The notes below the pieces were generated by a model. That model ran no database searches. It saw nothing but the letters and a program-made list of their open reading frames with translations, and had not been told where the DNA came from. From Lewinellaceae bacterium (lineage in GTDB: Bacteria > Bacteroidota > Bacteroidia > Chitinophagales > Saprospiraceae), in NCBI GenBank assembly GCA_020636405.1, contig JACJXW010000004.1, forward strand, positions 1,240,001 through 1,304,000: a stretch of 64,000 nucleotides of DNA. The letters are read 5' to 3'. Both the position numbers and the translations under genes were made by a program. This document shows, piece by piece, positions 25,774 through 34,856 of the stretch; position 1 is the stretch's first letter, and each line of letters starts with the position of its first letter.

Positions 25774-27639
25774 CTAAAACTTCCATTCGTTGTTCCTTCT
25801 TTCCATATCCGGCAGCCACTCATCCGGGTCGATGAGGATGGACTGCACGGGCTGGCCCGCCCGGTAGGTGAAGTTGTAGGTATTGCCCTGGTTCCAGATG
25901 TCCACCGGTAGTTCTTTGCGTTGGGTAGTTCCATCGGCCAGCGTCAATTCCACGACCACCGGCATAGGCATGCCGAGCCTATTAGTAAGGGTAAGGGAAA
26001 CGCTGCCGTCGTCCCTCAGCCGGGCATCAGTGATTTCCTGGTCGAGGTTCTCATCCTGGTAGAACCAACTTTGCCAGAACCAGTCCAGTTGTTCGCCGCT
26101 GGCATTTTCCATGCATTTGAAGAAGTCCTCCGGTTGCGGGTGTTTGTAAGCCCAGTTTTGAATGTATTGGCGGAAAGCATAATCGAAGCGCTCCGGCCCC
26201 AGCACGTACTCGCGCAGGGTGAGCAGCGCAATGGCGGGTTTGAAGTAAACGATATCACTGAAGCCCCGGCCGATCTCCCGCGGCGGCCGCGTCACCGGCC
26301 CCAGCCCGGCGCCCATAAAGCGCTTCCGCATGGCTTTATAGTCCGTGATGTAAGAATTGTACTCGGCTCCCTTAAAAGCCTGAGCGGCGTAGTACCCCAT
26401 AAAGGTGACGAAGCTTTCGTCCATCCAGGCATGCTGCCGTTCATTGCTGCCCACGATCATGGGGAACCAGTTGTGGGCCACTTCGTGGTCGAGGGTGACC
26501 CAAAGACGGTTGCCGCTGCGGGCATATTCTGTGAAGTGAATACCGGGGTATTCCATGCCTCCGACAGTGCCGGCCACGTTACTCAGGGTAGGGTAGGGAT
26601 AGGTAAACCATTTTTCTGAATAGTGCTCCACCGAAGCTTTGGCGTATTCTGTGGCCCTGTCCCATCCGTTAAGGCTCTCGTGGGGGTAGAAGGACTGGAT
26701 GAGGACGCGCCGCCCATCCGGCAACCTTGCGCCGCCGGCGTCCCAGATGAGGGCCTTGCCGCAGGCCCATGCCACGTCGCGGGCATTGTCCATTCGGAAC
26801 TTCCAAACGCCTCGCTTACCGCTGCCCACAGGGGCGTTGCCGGCTTCCTCCGGAGGGATAATGAACATAGTCGTGTCGCTTTGCCGGGCGGCTTCCAGTT
26901 TTTTGAGGTAGGATCGGGGCAATACCTCGCCTGGGTTGAGCAGCTCGCCGGAGCCGGCCACTACGAAGCCGCTGGGCACATCGATGGTGTACTCGAAATT
27001 CCCATATTCGCAGTAGAATTCGCCGGCGCCCAGGTAGGGGAGGTTGTTCCACCCCGTCCGCTCATCGAGTACGGCCATTCGGGGATACCATTGGGCGGCC
27101 TCATATACCCAGCCGTCCTCCAGCAGGATGCGCCCCATGCGGTCGGCGCCCTCCTCGGGAATGGTGAAGCTGTAGTCTATTGCTATGGAAGCCTTGGCTC
27201 CGTTGGGTGGAAGTGGGGCGTTGAGCTTAATCTGCATGCGGGTATCTGTGATGGTATACAACGCCGGCCGGCCTTTTTCCGTAGAGCCTGCGCCCTGGTA
27301 GAAAACGCCGCCTATTTCAAATCCGTTGGTGGTGTTTCCCTCGTGCCGGCTACCCGTAGTATTGACCTGTGTTCCCCGGGAATCAGCTCTGAATTTATTC
27401 TGATCGAGTTGCAGCCAAAGGTAGGGCAACGGATAGGGGCTGTTGTTGGTATAGGTAATAGCTACCTTGCCAATGATCCGGTGCTGGCTGGTGTCGAGCG
27501 TGGCGTAGATGTTGTAGTCGGCCCGATTTTGCCAGTATGCCGGGCCCGGCGTTCCGAGCGGAGCGCTGCTGGACTGGGCAGGAGAAAATACAGGGAAGAA
27601 AAGCGAGATGATAAGGAGGTAATGTAGATTGAAATGCAT
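25774..27639 (-). CDS. M1 family zinc metallopeptidase
   Basis: 621 residues. A signal peptide (MHFNLHYLLIISLFFPVFSPAQ) indicates periplasmic or surface location. The gluzincin motif is complete: His385, Glu386 and His389 in LDHEVAHNWFP and Glu408 in WMDESFVTF, the HExxH-18-E spacing of M1 enzymes. The exopeptidase GAMEN motif appears as GGMEYPG (360-366), as in many M1-like proteins of Bacteroidota, so aminopeptidase action on the N terminus is likely but less certain. A C-terminal beta-rich domain (about 530-615) follows. It probably digests imported or extracellular peptides. Monocistronic; a 57-bp perfect hairpin lies upstream at 27740-27796. Confidence 0.92.
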   Translation of the reverse strand: MHFNLHYLLIISLFFPVFSPAQSSSAPLGTPGPAYWQNRADYNIYATLDTSQHRIIGKVAITYTNNSPYPLPYLWLQLDQNKFRADSRGTQVNTTGSRHEGNTTNGFEIGGVFYQGAGSTEKGRPALYTITDTRMQIKLNAPLPPNGAKASIAIDYSFTIPEEGADRMGRILLEDGWVYEAAQWYPRMAVLDERTGWNNLPYLGAGEFYCEYGNFEYTIDVPSGFVVAGSGELLNPGEVLPRSYLKKLEAARQSDTTMFIIPPEEAGNAPVGSGKRGVWKFRMDNARDVAWACGKALIWDAGGARLPDGRRVLIQSFYPHESLNGWDRATEYAKASVEHYSEKWFTYPYPTLSNVAGTVGGMEYPGIHFTEYARSGNRLWVTLDHEVAHNWFPMIVGSNERQHAWMDESFVTFMGYYAAQAFKGAEYNSYITDYKAMRKRFMGAGLGPVTRPPREIGRGFSDIVYFKPAIALLTLREYVLGPERFDYAFRQYIQNWAYKHPQPEDFFKCMENASGEQLDWFWQSWFYQDENLDQEITDARLRDDGSVSLTLTNRLGMPMPVVVELTLADGTTQRKELPVDIWNQGNTYNFTYRAGQPVQSILIDPDEWLPDMERRNNEWKF

Positions 27640-27739
27640 TATTCAGTAAGATATTGTTGATACTTTGGATACAGTCCTTATCCTGTGGCAGGAGTCAGGA
27701 GGTTGTGCGGCATTCAGACGGCGGATGTCCGCAGGAGCA

Positions 27740-27796
27740 ACCTGAAATTCCCGCCTGCCCGTTGGTTTCCTGGGAGAGCAGGCGGGAATTTCAGGT
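27740..27796. repeat. Perfect 19-bp inverted repeat
   Basis: ACCTGAAATTCCCGCCTGC (27740-27758) pairs perfectly with 27778-27796 around a 19-nt loop. It lies just past the stop of the 27807 gene on the minus strand, but no T-run follows. A half-site resembling one arm (CCTGAAATACCCCGCCTG on the minus strand) overlaps the rpe stop at about 29735-29754, so this may be a dispersed palindrome family. Confidence 0.7.
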
Positions 27797-27806
27797 AAAA
27801 CAACAA

Positions 27807-29480
27807 TTAGCGCAACAGCGTCAGGTCTCCTTGGCGCTCTGCAGGCACATCGCCCATATCGGTTTCGGATATATACTGCAGGGTATAAAAATACACTTCG
27901 CTGGGTGCGGGATTGTTCTTGTGGTTGCCGTCCCATCCATTGGCATCAGGGTCAGTACCTTCGAAGACCATCTCTCCCCAGCGGTTATAAACGCGCAGGG
28001 TATAACTGCCGGCCTTGACCCGGCAGTTCCTTTCCACCGGTTGAAAGAAGTCGTTGTGTCCGTCGCCATTGGGGGTGAAGGCATTGGGCAGATCCAGCAG
28101 GCAGGGGCAGTTGGCATCCTCGTCGCGGTCCACGATAGTGGTATATTCAGACATACAGGCGCCCAGGGAGATCTGTACGGAAACTTCCAGGGGGACGTCC
28201 GAAGCTTCCACGACGAAGGTCGAATCTGTAGTCCCATCCTGCCATAAGTAAGTAGCGCCGTCGGTGCGGGCGTTGAGGGCCAGCGGGAAATCGTCTTCAC
28301 AGGCGAGGGTGGTATCGCCGAAGGGCGCCGCTGCCAACCCGGGCACTTCCACCACTTTCGACAGGGTGTCCGCACCGCAGTCAGTAGCAATAAGGGTGAT
28401 CGTATAGGTACCGGGGTTGTTGTACACATGGGTAGGGTTGGCTTCCGTGGAGGTATTAGCGGCGCCGGAGGCCGGGTCGCCGAAATTCCACAGGAAGGCG
28501 GCTCCCGGGGTAGAGGTATTGGTAAAGCGGGTGGTATCGTCGGCACAGGCTACTGCCAGTCCGAAATCAGCTTCGGGAGCGCAGCGGTTGGCGTAAGATA
28601 TAGAACTGTTCAGGAAGTAGCTCCCGCCGATGGCAGGTTGGGAAAGCAGCGCCCCGTCGGCCAGGGATAACGTATACAGGCGGGCGGTAGCGTTCTCATC
28701 CTGTCCGGAAAAGGTATAGGCCTGACGGTTCAGGCTCAGGCTCTGGCTGTGGGCCGAATACCCGTTGGGCGCCAGAGGAGCGGAAAGAATGGTGGTGTTG
28801 CCGGTAACCGGGTCCAGGCGGGTAAGGCTTGCCGGCCCGTTGTCGAGAAGGCCATACAACTGGCCATCCCGGCAGTTGTATTCCAGGTTCTGGAAGGAAA
28901 TGTCGTCTCCGATGTCCATATTGGACAGCACCGATCCTGTTTCGGTGCTTACGGAAAACAGTTGCAGGCTGGCGGGCCCGGAGTTGATGAAGAACAGCCG
29001 GCCGGCGTAGGGGTCGATGGTGGCCGTCGTGGGGTCAATGGCCTGTGGGGTTAGGGTGGCGATGATTTCCACTGCTCCATTCATCGGGTCAACAGAGGCC
29101 AGGTTGCCGGCTTCATCGATGGCATAGAGCAGGCCGTTCTGGCAGTGGAATTCCAGAAAGGAGGGGGCAATGCTCAGGCTGAGGGTGCTGATTACGTCGC
29201 CGGTGTTGAGGTCTACCGTCACCAGTTCATTATCCTGTGTATTGTCGTCGATGGTAGCGAAAAAGGCGCGGCCGCCTTCATTATCTGTGGCAACGGACCC
29301 CGGAATGAGCGTTCCGCTGAAAACAGGGTTGGCGGAAATGGCTGTGCTCCCGGCGGTATTGGGGTCGAGGGTGGCCAGCCTGCCGTTGTCATCCAGGTAG
29401 AAGAGTTTGCCGGCGTTCTGGGCTGTAGCAGTTGCCAGGCTCAGTAAGATCAGGGATAGAAGCGTAAGATTCCTTATCAT
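27807..29480 (-). CDS. PKD-domain surface protein with gliding-type T9SS C terminus
   Basis: 557 residues. A signal peptide (MIRNLTLLSLILLSLATATAQ) is followed by a propeller-like region (about 25-320) with repeated GKLFYLDDNGRLATLDP-like blades that read as stored-value strands. A PKD domain follows (FLWNFGDPASGAANTST, then GTYTITLIATDCGADT, about 330-400). The end is the type B T9SS/gliding C-terminal domain (LPNAFTPNGDGHNDFFQPV, VYNRWGEMVFEG), so the protein is exported through the Por system and attached to the surface. No catalytic residues are evident; adhesion or scaffold roles are likely. A -7 box lies 35 nt upstream of the ATG. Confidence 0.9.
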   Translation of the reverse strand: MIRNLTLLSLILLSLATATAQNAGKLFYLDDNGRLATLDPNTAGSTAISANPVFSGTLIPGSVATDNEGGRAFFATIDDNTQDNELVTVDLNTGDVISTLSLSIAPSFLEFHCQNGLLYAIDEAGNLASVDPMNGAVEIIATLTPQAIDPTTATIDPYAGRLFFINSGPASLQLFSVSTETGSVLSNMDIGDDISFQNLEYNCRDGQLYGLLDNGPASLTRLDPVTGNTTILSAPLAPNGYSAHSQSLSLNRQAYTFSGQDENATARLYTLSLADGALLSQPAIGGSYFLNSSISYANRCAPEADFGLAVACADDTTRFTNTSTPGAAFLWNFGDPASGAANTSTEANPTHVYNNPGTYTITLIATDCGADTLSKVVEVPGLAAAPFGDTTLACEDDFPLALNARTDGATYLWQDGTTDSTFVVEASDVPLEVSVQISLGACMSEYTTIVDRDEDANCPCLLDLPNAFTPNGDGHNDFFQPVERNCRVKAGSYTLRVYNRWGEMVFEGTDPDANGWDGNHKNNPAPSEVYFYTLQYISETDMGDVPAERQGDLTLLR

Positions 29481-29514
29481 CGGGATTATTGGTTTGAGTT
29501 TTCTTTTCGATCTG

Positions 29515-29522
29515 CAAAGGTA
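29515..29522 (-). promoter_or_regulatory. -7 promoter element of the PKD protein gene
   Basis: TACCTTTG on the minus strand matches TAnnTTTG exactly, 34 nt upstream of ATG 29480. No TTG at the ideal distance. Confidence 0.45.
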
Positions 29523-29750
29523 TACAGACTTACCAAGTTTCTGAAACCTGGCTTCTATTCCTAACGAAGAAAAAGTGCTATTGTTACCTGACGAGCTAGG
29601 GGAGTGGGGCTTTCATTTTCCAAAATGGAATGAGCGTTGCCCCTTCGACAGGAGTGAGCAGGAGAACGCTAAGCCCTCCTTTCTGTTCCTCCGCCTGATT
29701 GATGAGCCCGGACAACAGCTTGTTCGTTTTCGAGTAACAGGCGGGGTATT

Positions 29751-30425
29751 TCAGGCAAATTTCCTGATCTCTCCGCCGATCTCCTTGAAGCGGCGGATGG
29801 TGTCTTTGGGGTCATCGGCTTTGAATATGGCGCTTCCAGCCACCAGCACGTCGGCGCCGGCCTGGAGGACCTTTTCGGCATTGTGTAAACCGATGCCGCC
29901 ATCCACTTCGATGCGGGCGGATAAATTGCGGATCGTCAGCCGGTCCCGGAGGCGTTGTATTTTGGAGAGGGTATTATAGATGAATTTCTGGCCGCCAAAA
30001 CCCGGGTTGACCGACATGAGCAGTACCAGGCCTACTTCTTCCAGGATGTCTTCCAGAAGATGGACCGAAGTATGAGGGTTGATGGAAACGCCCGCCACGG
30101 CGCCCGTGTCCTTGATCTGCTGGATGACGCGATGCAGGTGGGTGCAGGCCTCATAGTGTACCGTGATCACATCGGCGCCGGCTTCCCGGAACTGTTCGAT
30201 GTACTTTTCCGGTTCCCGGATCATAAGGTGGACGTCCAGAGGTTTGCTGCACAGCCGGTTGACCGCCTCGATGACCATTGGCCCAAAGGTGATGTTGGGA
30301 ACAAAATGGCCATCCATGACATCCAGGTGCAGCCAGTCGGCCTGGCTTTCATTGACCAGGCTGAGCTCTTCCGCCAGGCGGGTGAAATCAGCAGCGAGTA
30401 AGGAAGGGGCAACCAAGTGTTTCAT
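29751..30425 (-). CDS. rpe: Ribulose-phosphate 3-epimerase
   Basis: 224-residue TIM-barrel enzyme interconverting ribulose 5-phosphate and xylulose 5-phosphate in the pentose phosphate pathway. Motifs are complete: VAPSLLAADF at the start, HLDVMDGHFVPNITFGP with the metal ligands, VHLMIREPEKYI, MSVNPGFGGQKFI and VDGGIGLHNAEKVLQAGADVLVAGSAIF with the phosphate site. ATG 30425 (MKHLVAPSLL) matches the family start; the frame extends to 30455 without support. Its stop overlaps a half-site of a dispersed palindrome. Upstream lie three minus-strand terminator structures, the nearest only 34 nt before the ATG, so read-through from upstream units is blocked or conditional. Confidence 0.96.
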   Translation of the reverse strand: MKHLVAPSLLAADFTRLAEELSLVNESQADWLHLDVMDGHFVPNITFGPMVIEAVNRLCSKPLDVHLMIREPEKYIEQFREAGADVITVHYEACTHLHRVIQQIKDTGAVAGVSINPHTSVHLLEDILEEVGLVLLMSVNPGFGGQKFIYNTLSKIQRLRDRLTIRNLSARIEVDGGIGLHNAEKVLQAGADVLVAGSAIFKADDPKDTIRRFKEIGGEIRKFA

Positions 30426-30453
30426 GGCGGTAAAGATAAGGAAGAACATGCTC

Positions 30454-30489
30454 AAAAAAAAACCGGCCCCGTGTTTACGAGGCCGGTTT
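30454..30489 (-). terminator. Minus-strand terminator upstream of rpe
   Basis: AAACCGGCC (30460-30468) pairs with GGCCGGTTT (30481-30489); on the minus strand the hairpin is followed by a run of T (plus-strand A-run 30454-30462). It lies 34 nt before the rpe ATG, so it either ends a transcript from the right or acts as an attenuator in the rpe leader. Confidence 0.7.
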
Positions 30490-30521
30490 CCAAAAGAGCT
30501 TTGAGAGGCTATCTACATACC

Positions 30522-30553
30522 AAAAAAAAAAGAGGGCGTCCATTGATGCCCTC
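30522..30553 (-). terminator. Strong intrinsic terminator of unit B
   Basis: Stem GAGGGC/GCCCTC (30532-30537 with 30548-30553, extendable to 9 bp with a wobble) followed on the minus strand by ten consecutive T (plus-strand A-run 30522-30531). Confidence 0.8.
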
Positions 30554-30718
30554 GAAAGATTCATGAGATTATAATTGCATTCGTGGGATCACAACTGAAG
30601 AAATCGCAAAGCGATTTAAGTAAAATGGATTATAATTTGTTAGCAGCGGGCCGTATGTGCTTTTTAGCGCGGTTGTAGGCTTGTTGCCTTTTGGCTTTGA
30701 TTTTCGGCACAATACAAA
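30522..30718 (-). ncRNA. Candidate small RNA, unit B
   Basis: On the minus strand, an AT-rich unit runs from the TTTGTA block (30713-30718) to a strong terminator: GAGGGC (30532-30537) pairs with GCCCTC (30548-30553), with an extended 9-bp stem, followed by ten T. Three blocks are shared in order with unit A (31011-31240): TTTTCGG...TACAAA, AATTTGTTAGCAG, and TTCATGAGATTATAATTG (plus-strand wording). An internal hairpin AAATCGC-AAA-GCGATTT lies at 30601-30617. A short basic peptide frame exists here but is not kept in unit A, so RNA is more likely than protein. Confidence 0.5.
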
Positions 30719-31010
30719 AGTCTATAATCCTGCGCTGAATGTGAAGTACAATTAATGATAAAACTGAATTTTTTTTTGTTTTTATTTTTTACGTAAATGT
30801 CTGATTTGTAATTTTTTATATTTTATTGTGTTGGATAAAACTGGATTTTAGGCGGATTGTTTTTTGTTTTTCACCGGTAATCAGGCCTGTTTTTTTTCTT
30901 TTTAGGGCCTCTATTTGAGCATCGGGCTACTGTTCCGGGGCCAAATGGGGTTAAGTCCGGTACTATTGAAGTTTTGTTGAAGGAGCGCAACCATTCGGGC
31001 GGGAGGCCGT

Positions 31011-31053
31011 AAAAAGAAAAGAGTGCTGCTGCCAAATTGGAGAGCACTCTTTT
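31011..31053 (-). terminator. Terminator of unit A
   Basis: AAAAGAGTGCT (31017-31027) pairs perfectly with AGCACTCTTTT (31043-31053); the minus strand continues CTTTTT. The stem could work in both directions. Confidence 0.7.
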
Positions 31054-31240
31054 CCAAGGTGTTCATGAGATAATAATTGTTAAGAGCAGCCCTTTAAAAT
31101 TCAGGGCATGAGTGCCGGGGGCTACCCGGCGTTGTTAATAGGGCAATTTGTTAGTAGTAGTTTGCAGCAGCTGTTTTTTTGATCCGGGTCGTTTCAGATA
31201 GATAGTTGCTAAAGCTGCCCTTGTTTTCGGGAATTACAAA
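31011..31240 (-). ncRNA. Candidate small RNA, unit A
   Basis: Homologous to unit B, about 515 bp away. Shared blocks are TTTTCGG (31224-31230) with TACAAA (31235-31240), AATTTGTTAGTAG (31145-31157; 12 of 13 match) and TTCATGAGATAATAATTG (31062-31079; 17 of 18 match). It contains two hairpins (GCCGGG-TAG-CCCCGGC type near 31115-31131, and GCCC/GGGC near 31089-31106) and ends in the terminator at 31011-31053. Reading frames differ from unit B, which argues for RNA function. A possible 20-codon peptide begins upstream at about 31296 on the minus strand but has no counterpart in B. Confidence 0.5.
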
Positions 31241-31424
31241 TTTGCTAGTCTTGAGTCACGTTTATGGTAAAATATTCGCTGTTGATAGTGTTTCATCGTG
31301 AGTTACAGTACAAATGTCGGCCAAAAAAAGAGCGTACGTAAGTACATTTTTGTATATTTCTGCCTTATTGGTAAGGCTTGTTTTTATCTAATTTATTGTC
31401 TGTTAATTTTTTAAGGTAAATTTT

Positions 31425-31440
31425 TTCCAGATTACTGGAA
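31425..31440. promoter_or_regulatory. 16-bp palindrome upstream of the 31458 gene
   Basis: TTCCAG-ATTA-CTGGAA, 17 nt before ATG 31458. Size and position fit a regulator-binding site, but no regulator is assigned. Confidence 0.35.
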
Positions 31441-31457
31441 TTTAATCCTGGTTTATT

Positions 31458-32915
31458 ATGTATCAAAGCCGCCTTGTAAAACACATTCGTGAACTTTCTG
31501 TCAAAGACAGAGAGCGCTTTATGCAGTTCACCTTCTCTCCTTATTTCAACCAGCATGAAAAAACTCAGGAATTGCTTACTCTGATCCTGGACCGTCTCGA
31601 TGGCCCTGCCAAAAAAATGGAAAAGGAGGCGATGTTCAAGGCGCTGTTTAAAGGGGAACCCTACGACGAGCAGCAACTGCACAATGTGATGTCTTACCTC
31701 AAGCGGTTGTACCATGACTTTCTGGCCTATGAACAGTTTGGGCGGAAGCGTTACAACCAGCGCCTTTACACCCTGCAGGCTGCTTACAACAACCATCAGT
31801 TTGACATTCTGACCAACCGCAGCAAGCAGTTGCAGCGGAAACTGAATGAGGACCTGATACACGACAGCGAATATTACTATACCAATTACCACCTCAATAA
31901 TATGCTGGGGTATTACAGCGGCCACTACTTCGACCGCTCGGAGACGAATACCTTCCAGAGCATGCTCGATAACCTGGATAAGTACTACATCGTAGAGAAG
32001 TTGCGCAATTGCTGCCACCTCACCGCCAACTCCATTATGATGAATACGACCTACAACTTCCGGATGCTGGAGGAATTACTGGGTTATCTGGAAGGGCACT
32101 GGGAAGATTACAAGGATGACCCCACCATCGTACTCTACTACACCGTCCTCATGAGTATGAACGATGGTGATAACCCCGAGCATTACGAGCGCATGAAACG
32201 CATGCTGGAGAAGGAGATGAAATACCTTTCTCCCGATGACGGGCGCGACCTCTACAGCTTTTCTTACAACTACTGTATCCGCATGATCAATGCTGGCGAC
32301 AGCACCTTCCTCCGCGAGCTGTTCAACCTGTATAAGCAGGGCCTCAAGCAAGGCCTTCTTCTGGAAAAAGGCATGATCTCGGAATGGGATTACAAGAATA
32401 TTGCAACCCTCGGCTGCCGGCTCCAGGAGTTCGAATGGACGGAGGACTTCCTGCATAATTTCCGGGACAAGCTACCGGCCCACCGTCAGGAGAACGCCTA
32501 CAATTACAACCTGGGCAACCTGTACTACAATAAGAAGATGTACAACGACGCGCTGTCGGCCCTTCTGCTGGTACAGTTTACCGATGTGAAGTATCACCTC
32601 AGCACGACCTTCCTTCTGCTTCGCACCTACTATGCCCTCAAAGATACCGAGGCGCTGCTTTCCCTGATCGAGACCTTCCGCATTTACGTGATCCGGAACC
32701 GCAAGATCACCACAGATCAGAAAAGGGGGTATACCAACTTCCTTCGCTTTGCACGGCGGTTGGTTTTGCTCAAGCACCACGCTTCCACCTATTCCCGCAA
32801 AGCCCTGGACGAAGAATTGGCCAAACTGGCCCAGAAGGTCGAATCTACGGAAAACGTCATCAATAAATACTGGCTACTGGATGAGTGCCGTGGAGAAGCA
32901 ATGAGCGTGTATTGA
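31458..32915 (+). CDS. Helical-repeat protein of unknown function
   Basis: 485 residues, almost entirely predicted helix, with no signal peptide or membrane segment. It begins MYQSRLVKHIRELSVKDRER and has many regularly spaced Leu/Tyr/Phe pairs; the segment NAYNYNLGNLYYNKKMYNDA (about 350-370) has the clear look of a TPR repeat, and the other repeats are degenerate. It is unusually rich in Tyr, Asn, His and Arg. I recognise no named family; I believe similar proteins are conserved in Saprospiria, probably cytoplasmic scaffolds. It is monocistronic, downstream of and divergent from the RNA-like units at 30.5-31.2 kb, with a 16-bp palindrome just before the start. Confidence 0.8.
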   Translation: MYQSRLVKHIRELSVKDRERFMQFTFSPYFNQHEKTQELLTLILDRLDGPAKKMEKEAMFKALFKGEPYDEQQLHNVMSYLKRLYHDFLAYEQFGRKRYNQRLYTLQAAYNNHQFDILTNRSKQLQRKLNEDLIHDSEYYYTNYHLNNMLGYYSGHYFDRSETNTFQSMLDNLDKYYIVEKLRNCCHLTANSIMMNTTYNFRMLEELLGYLEGHWEDYKDDPTIVLYYTVLMSMNDGDNPEHYERMKRMLEKEMKYLSPDDGRDLYSFSYNYCIRMINAGDSTFLRELFNLYKQGLKQGLLLEKGMISEWDYKNIATLGCRLQEFEWTEDFLHNFRDKLPAHRQENAYNYNLGNLYYNKKMYNDALSALLLVQFTDVKYHLSTTFLLLRTYYALKDTEALLSLIETFRIYVIRNRKITTDQKRGYTNFLRFARRLVLLKHHASTYSRKALDEELAKLAQKVESTENVINKYWLLDECRGEAMSVY

Positions 32916-33097
32916 GCGCGGGCATTCGGAGCGCCGTTTCGGGTTGCCTGTTGATGGCCTTTTGTTGAGGCAAATTGGGGGCGTTGGCCGACAACGGACA
33001 ATGATTCCTCAACAAACCCCGTCAAAAGCGTAACCTTCCTCCCTTTTCCTCATTATGGGAGCATAGCTTTTAATCTCCAAACCAAACCACACGCTTT

Positions 33098-34726
33098 ATG
33101 ACAACCCGTTGCTGCGGCCTTTTCTCCGGATTGGTATTCCTTTTTCTGTTGCTGGCTTCCGTGGAGGCCTATGCCCAGTCTCGGAGGGATTATTCTCCTC
33201 CGCCTCCCAAACGGGAATTCCGGGGTGTATGGGTAGCCACCGTCAACAACCTGGATTTTCCCAAAAGGCCGACTACCTGGCCCACCGCTCACAAGGAAGA
33301 GTGGAAGAACATGCTGAAAAAGCTGAAGGAACTGGGGTTCAACGCGGTGATCTTTCAGGTGCGCCCGGCAGGTGACGCTTTCTACTTTTCGGAATTCGCT
33401 CCCTGGTCGGAGTATCTTACCGGCAAACAGGGGTTGCCGCCCAGCCCTGAATATGATGTATTGCAGTTCCTCATCGAGGAGACGCATAATAACGGCATGG
33501 AATTCCACGCCTGGTTCAACCCTTTCCGTGCGACCATGGGGCTGGATACGGCGGCTTTGCATCCGCTTCATGTTTTTAATCAACACCGCAACTGGGTGGT
33601 GCGTTACGGCCGCCGATTCTACCTCAATCCGGGCATTCCCCAGGTACGGAGCCACGTGCGCGATGTGGTGGCCGAAGTAGTCTCCAAATACGATGTGGAC
33701 GGCGTGCATTTCGATGACTACTTCTATCCCTACCCCGTGGCCAACGAGATCTTTCCCGATAGCCTGGAGTTCCGGGCTTATGGTTCCAGTTATAAGGATA
33801 TTGGCGACTGGCGCCGAAGTAATGTAGACGAAGTGGTGGAATTGGTAAGCACTTCCATCCGGGAGATCCGGCCCAACGTTTATTTCGGTGTCAGCCCCTT
33901 TGGCGTTTGGCGCAATAAAGACAAAGACCCGATGGGGTCCGAAACCCGTGCAAGCATCGGTTCCTACGACGACCTTTACGCCGACGTCCTGGGTTGGTTG
34001 CGCAACGGTTGGATCGACTATGTGGCCCCTCAGATCTACTGGAACATTGGTTTTGAACCGGCTGATTATGCTACCCTGAACCGGTGGTGGAGCCTGCACA
34101 CTTCCGGCCGTCAGTTGTTCATCGGGCATGCTGCCTATAAGGTGGGTAACGACCGGCAGGAGCAGTGGAACGAGCCCGGCGAGATCGGCCGGCAGATCAC
34201 CTTCAGCCGCCGCGACCGCCGCGTCAATGGAAGCATCTTTTTCCGTGCTTTGTCGGTGCTGGATGACCCTCTGGGGCTGAAGGACTCCCTGCGCGTGTAT
34301 TACAAAGAGCCGGCTCTGTTGCCAGAACGGCCCGAGTTGTCTCAGGCCGTTTTCTCCTCTCCGGATCTCAGAAAGGTGAAAAACCAGCGCGGGAAGGCTC
34401 GGGTTATCTGGAAACCAGCACGGGAAGACCAGGAAAGGCCTCCGGCCTATTATGTAGTATACCGGTTTGCCGGCAACGGAGTGGGTGATATGGAGGACCC
34501 CCGAAACATCCGTCACGTCAGTAACATTAATGGTGGCGGCAAAAAATTCCAGTTTGTCGATTCTGCCATCGAGGAGGGCCAAACCTATACCTATTTGATC
34601 ACGGCCGTTAACCGGGCCCATACGGAGAGTGCAGCCAGCGAAAGCACTGCCGTTACCCGGCAGAACAACCGCATCAAAAAATTTAAACCACCCAAAAAGA
34701 GCAGGCGCCGGCGCAGCCGGAACTAA
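33098..34726 (+). CDS. GHL10-type glycoside hydrolase (family 10-like) with Fn3 end
   Basis: 542 residues. A signal peptide (VFLFLLLASVEAYAQ) leads to the GHL10/DUF187 TIM barrel: EFRGVWVATVNNLDFP at about 40, FNAVIFQVRPAGDAFY, GMEFHAWFNPFRA, then VDGVHFDDYFYPYP and FGVSPFGVWRNK. Acidic residues in HFDDYF and the FHAWFNP segment are the likely active-site positions. The family includes cell-envelope and peptidoglycan-active hydrolases (YngK/DigH-like). About residues 415-520 form a fibronectin-III-like domain (PPAYYVVYRFAG, TYTYLITAVNRAHTES). The tail is basic (KKFKPPKKSRRRRSRN), without a T9SS domain. A long open frame on the other strand is a shadow. Confidence 0.9.
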   Translation: MTTRCCGLFSGLVFLFLLLASVEAYAQSRRDYSPPPPKREFRGVWVATVNNLDFPKRPTTWPTAHKEEWKNMLKKLKELGFNAVIFQVRPAGDAFYFSEFAPWSEYLTGKQGLPPSPEYDVLQFLIEETHNNGMEFHAWFNPFRATMGLDTAALHPLHVFNQHRNWVVRYGRRFYLNPGIPQVRSHVRDVVAEVVSKYDVDGVHFDDYFYPYPVANEIFPDSLEFRAYGSSYKDIGDWRRSNVDEVVELVSTSIREIRPNVYFGVSPFGVWRNKDKDPMGSETRASIGSYDDLYADVLGWLRNGWIDYVAPQIYWNIGFEPADYATLNRWWSLHTSGRQLFIGHAAYKVGNDRQEQWNEPGEIGRQITFSRRDRRVNGSIFFRALSVLDDPLGLKDSLRVYYKEPALLPERPELSQAVFSSPDLRKVKNQRGKARVIWKPAREDQERPPAYYVVYRFAGNGVGDMEDPRNIRHVSNINGGGKKFQFVDSAIEEGQTYTYLITAVNRAHTESAASESTAVTRQNNRIKKFKPPKKSRRRRSRN

Positions 34727-34856
34727 GCGCTTCACGTTGGGGATCTGGTTTTGGCTTCAGCCGGAAGAGCCTGCTCCGCAGTATTGCGGGGATAAATCCC
34801 CAACCAGCTCGTAAGCCTGGAATTTGTGAATAAATGTGCCGATTTTCTTCAGCTTT

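Noticed and set aside
30637..30709. Basic 26-codon peptide in RNA unit B
   Set aside because: It needs a GTG start and the frame is not kept in the homologous unit A, so it is not called as a gene.
33053..34735. 560-codon minus-strand open frame
   Set aside because: Complete shadow of the GHL10 gene, whose domain motifs and signal peptide are on the plus strand.
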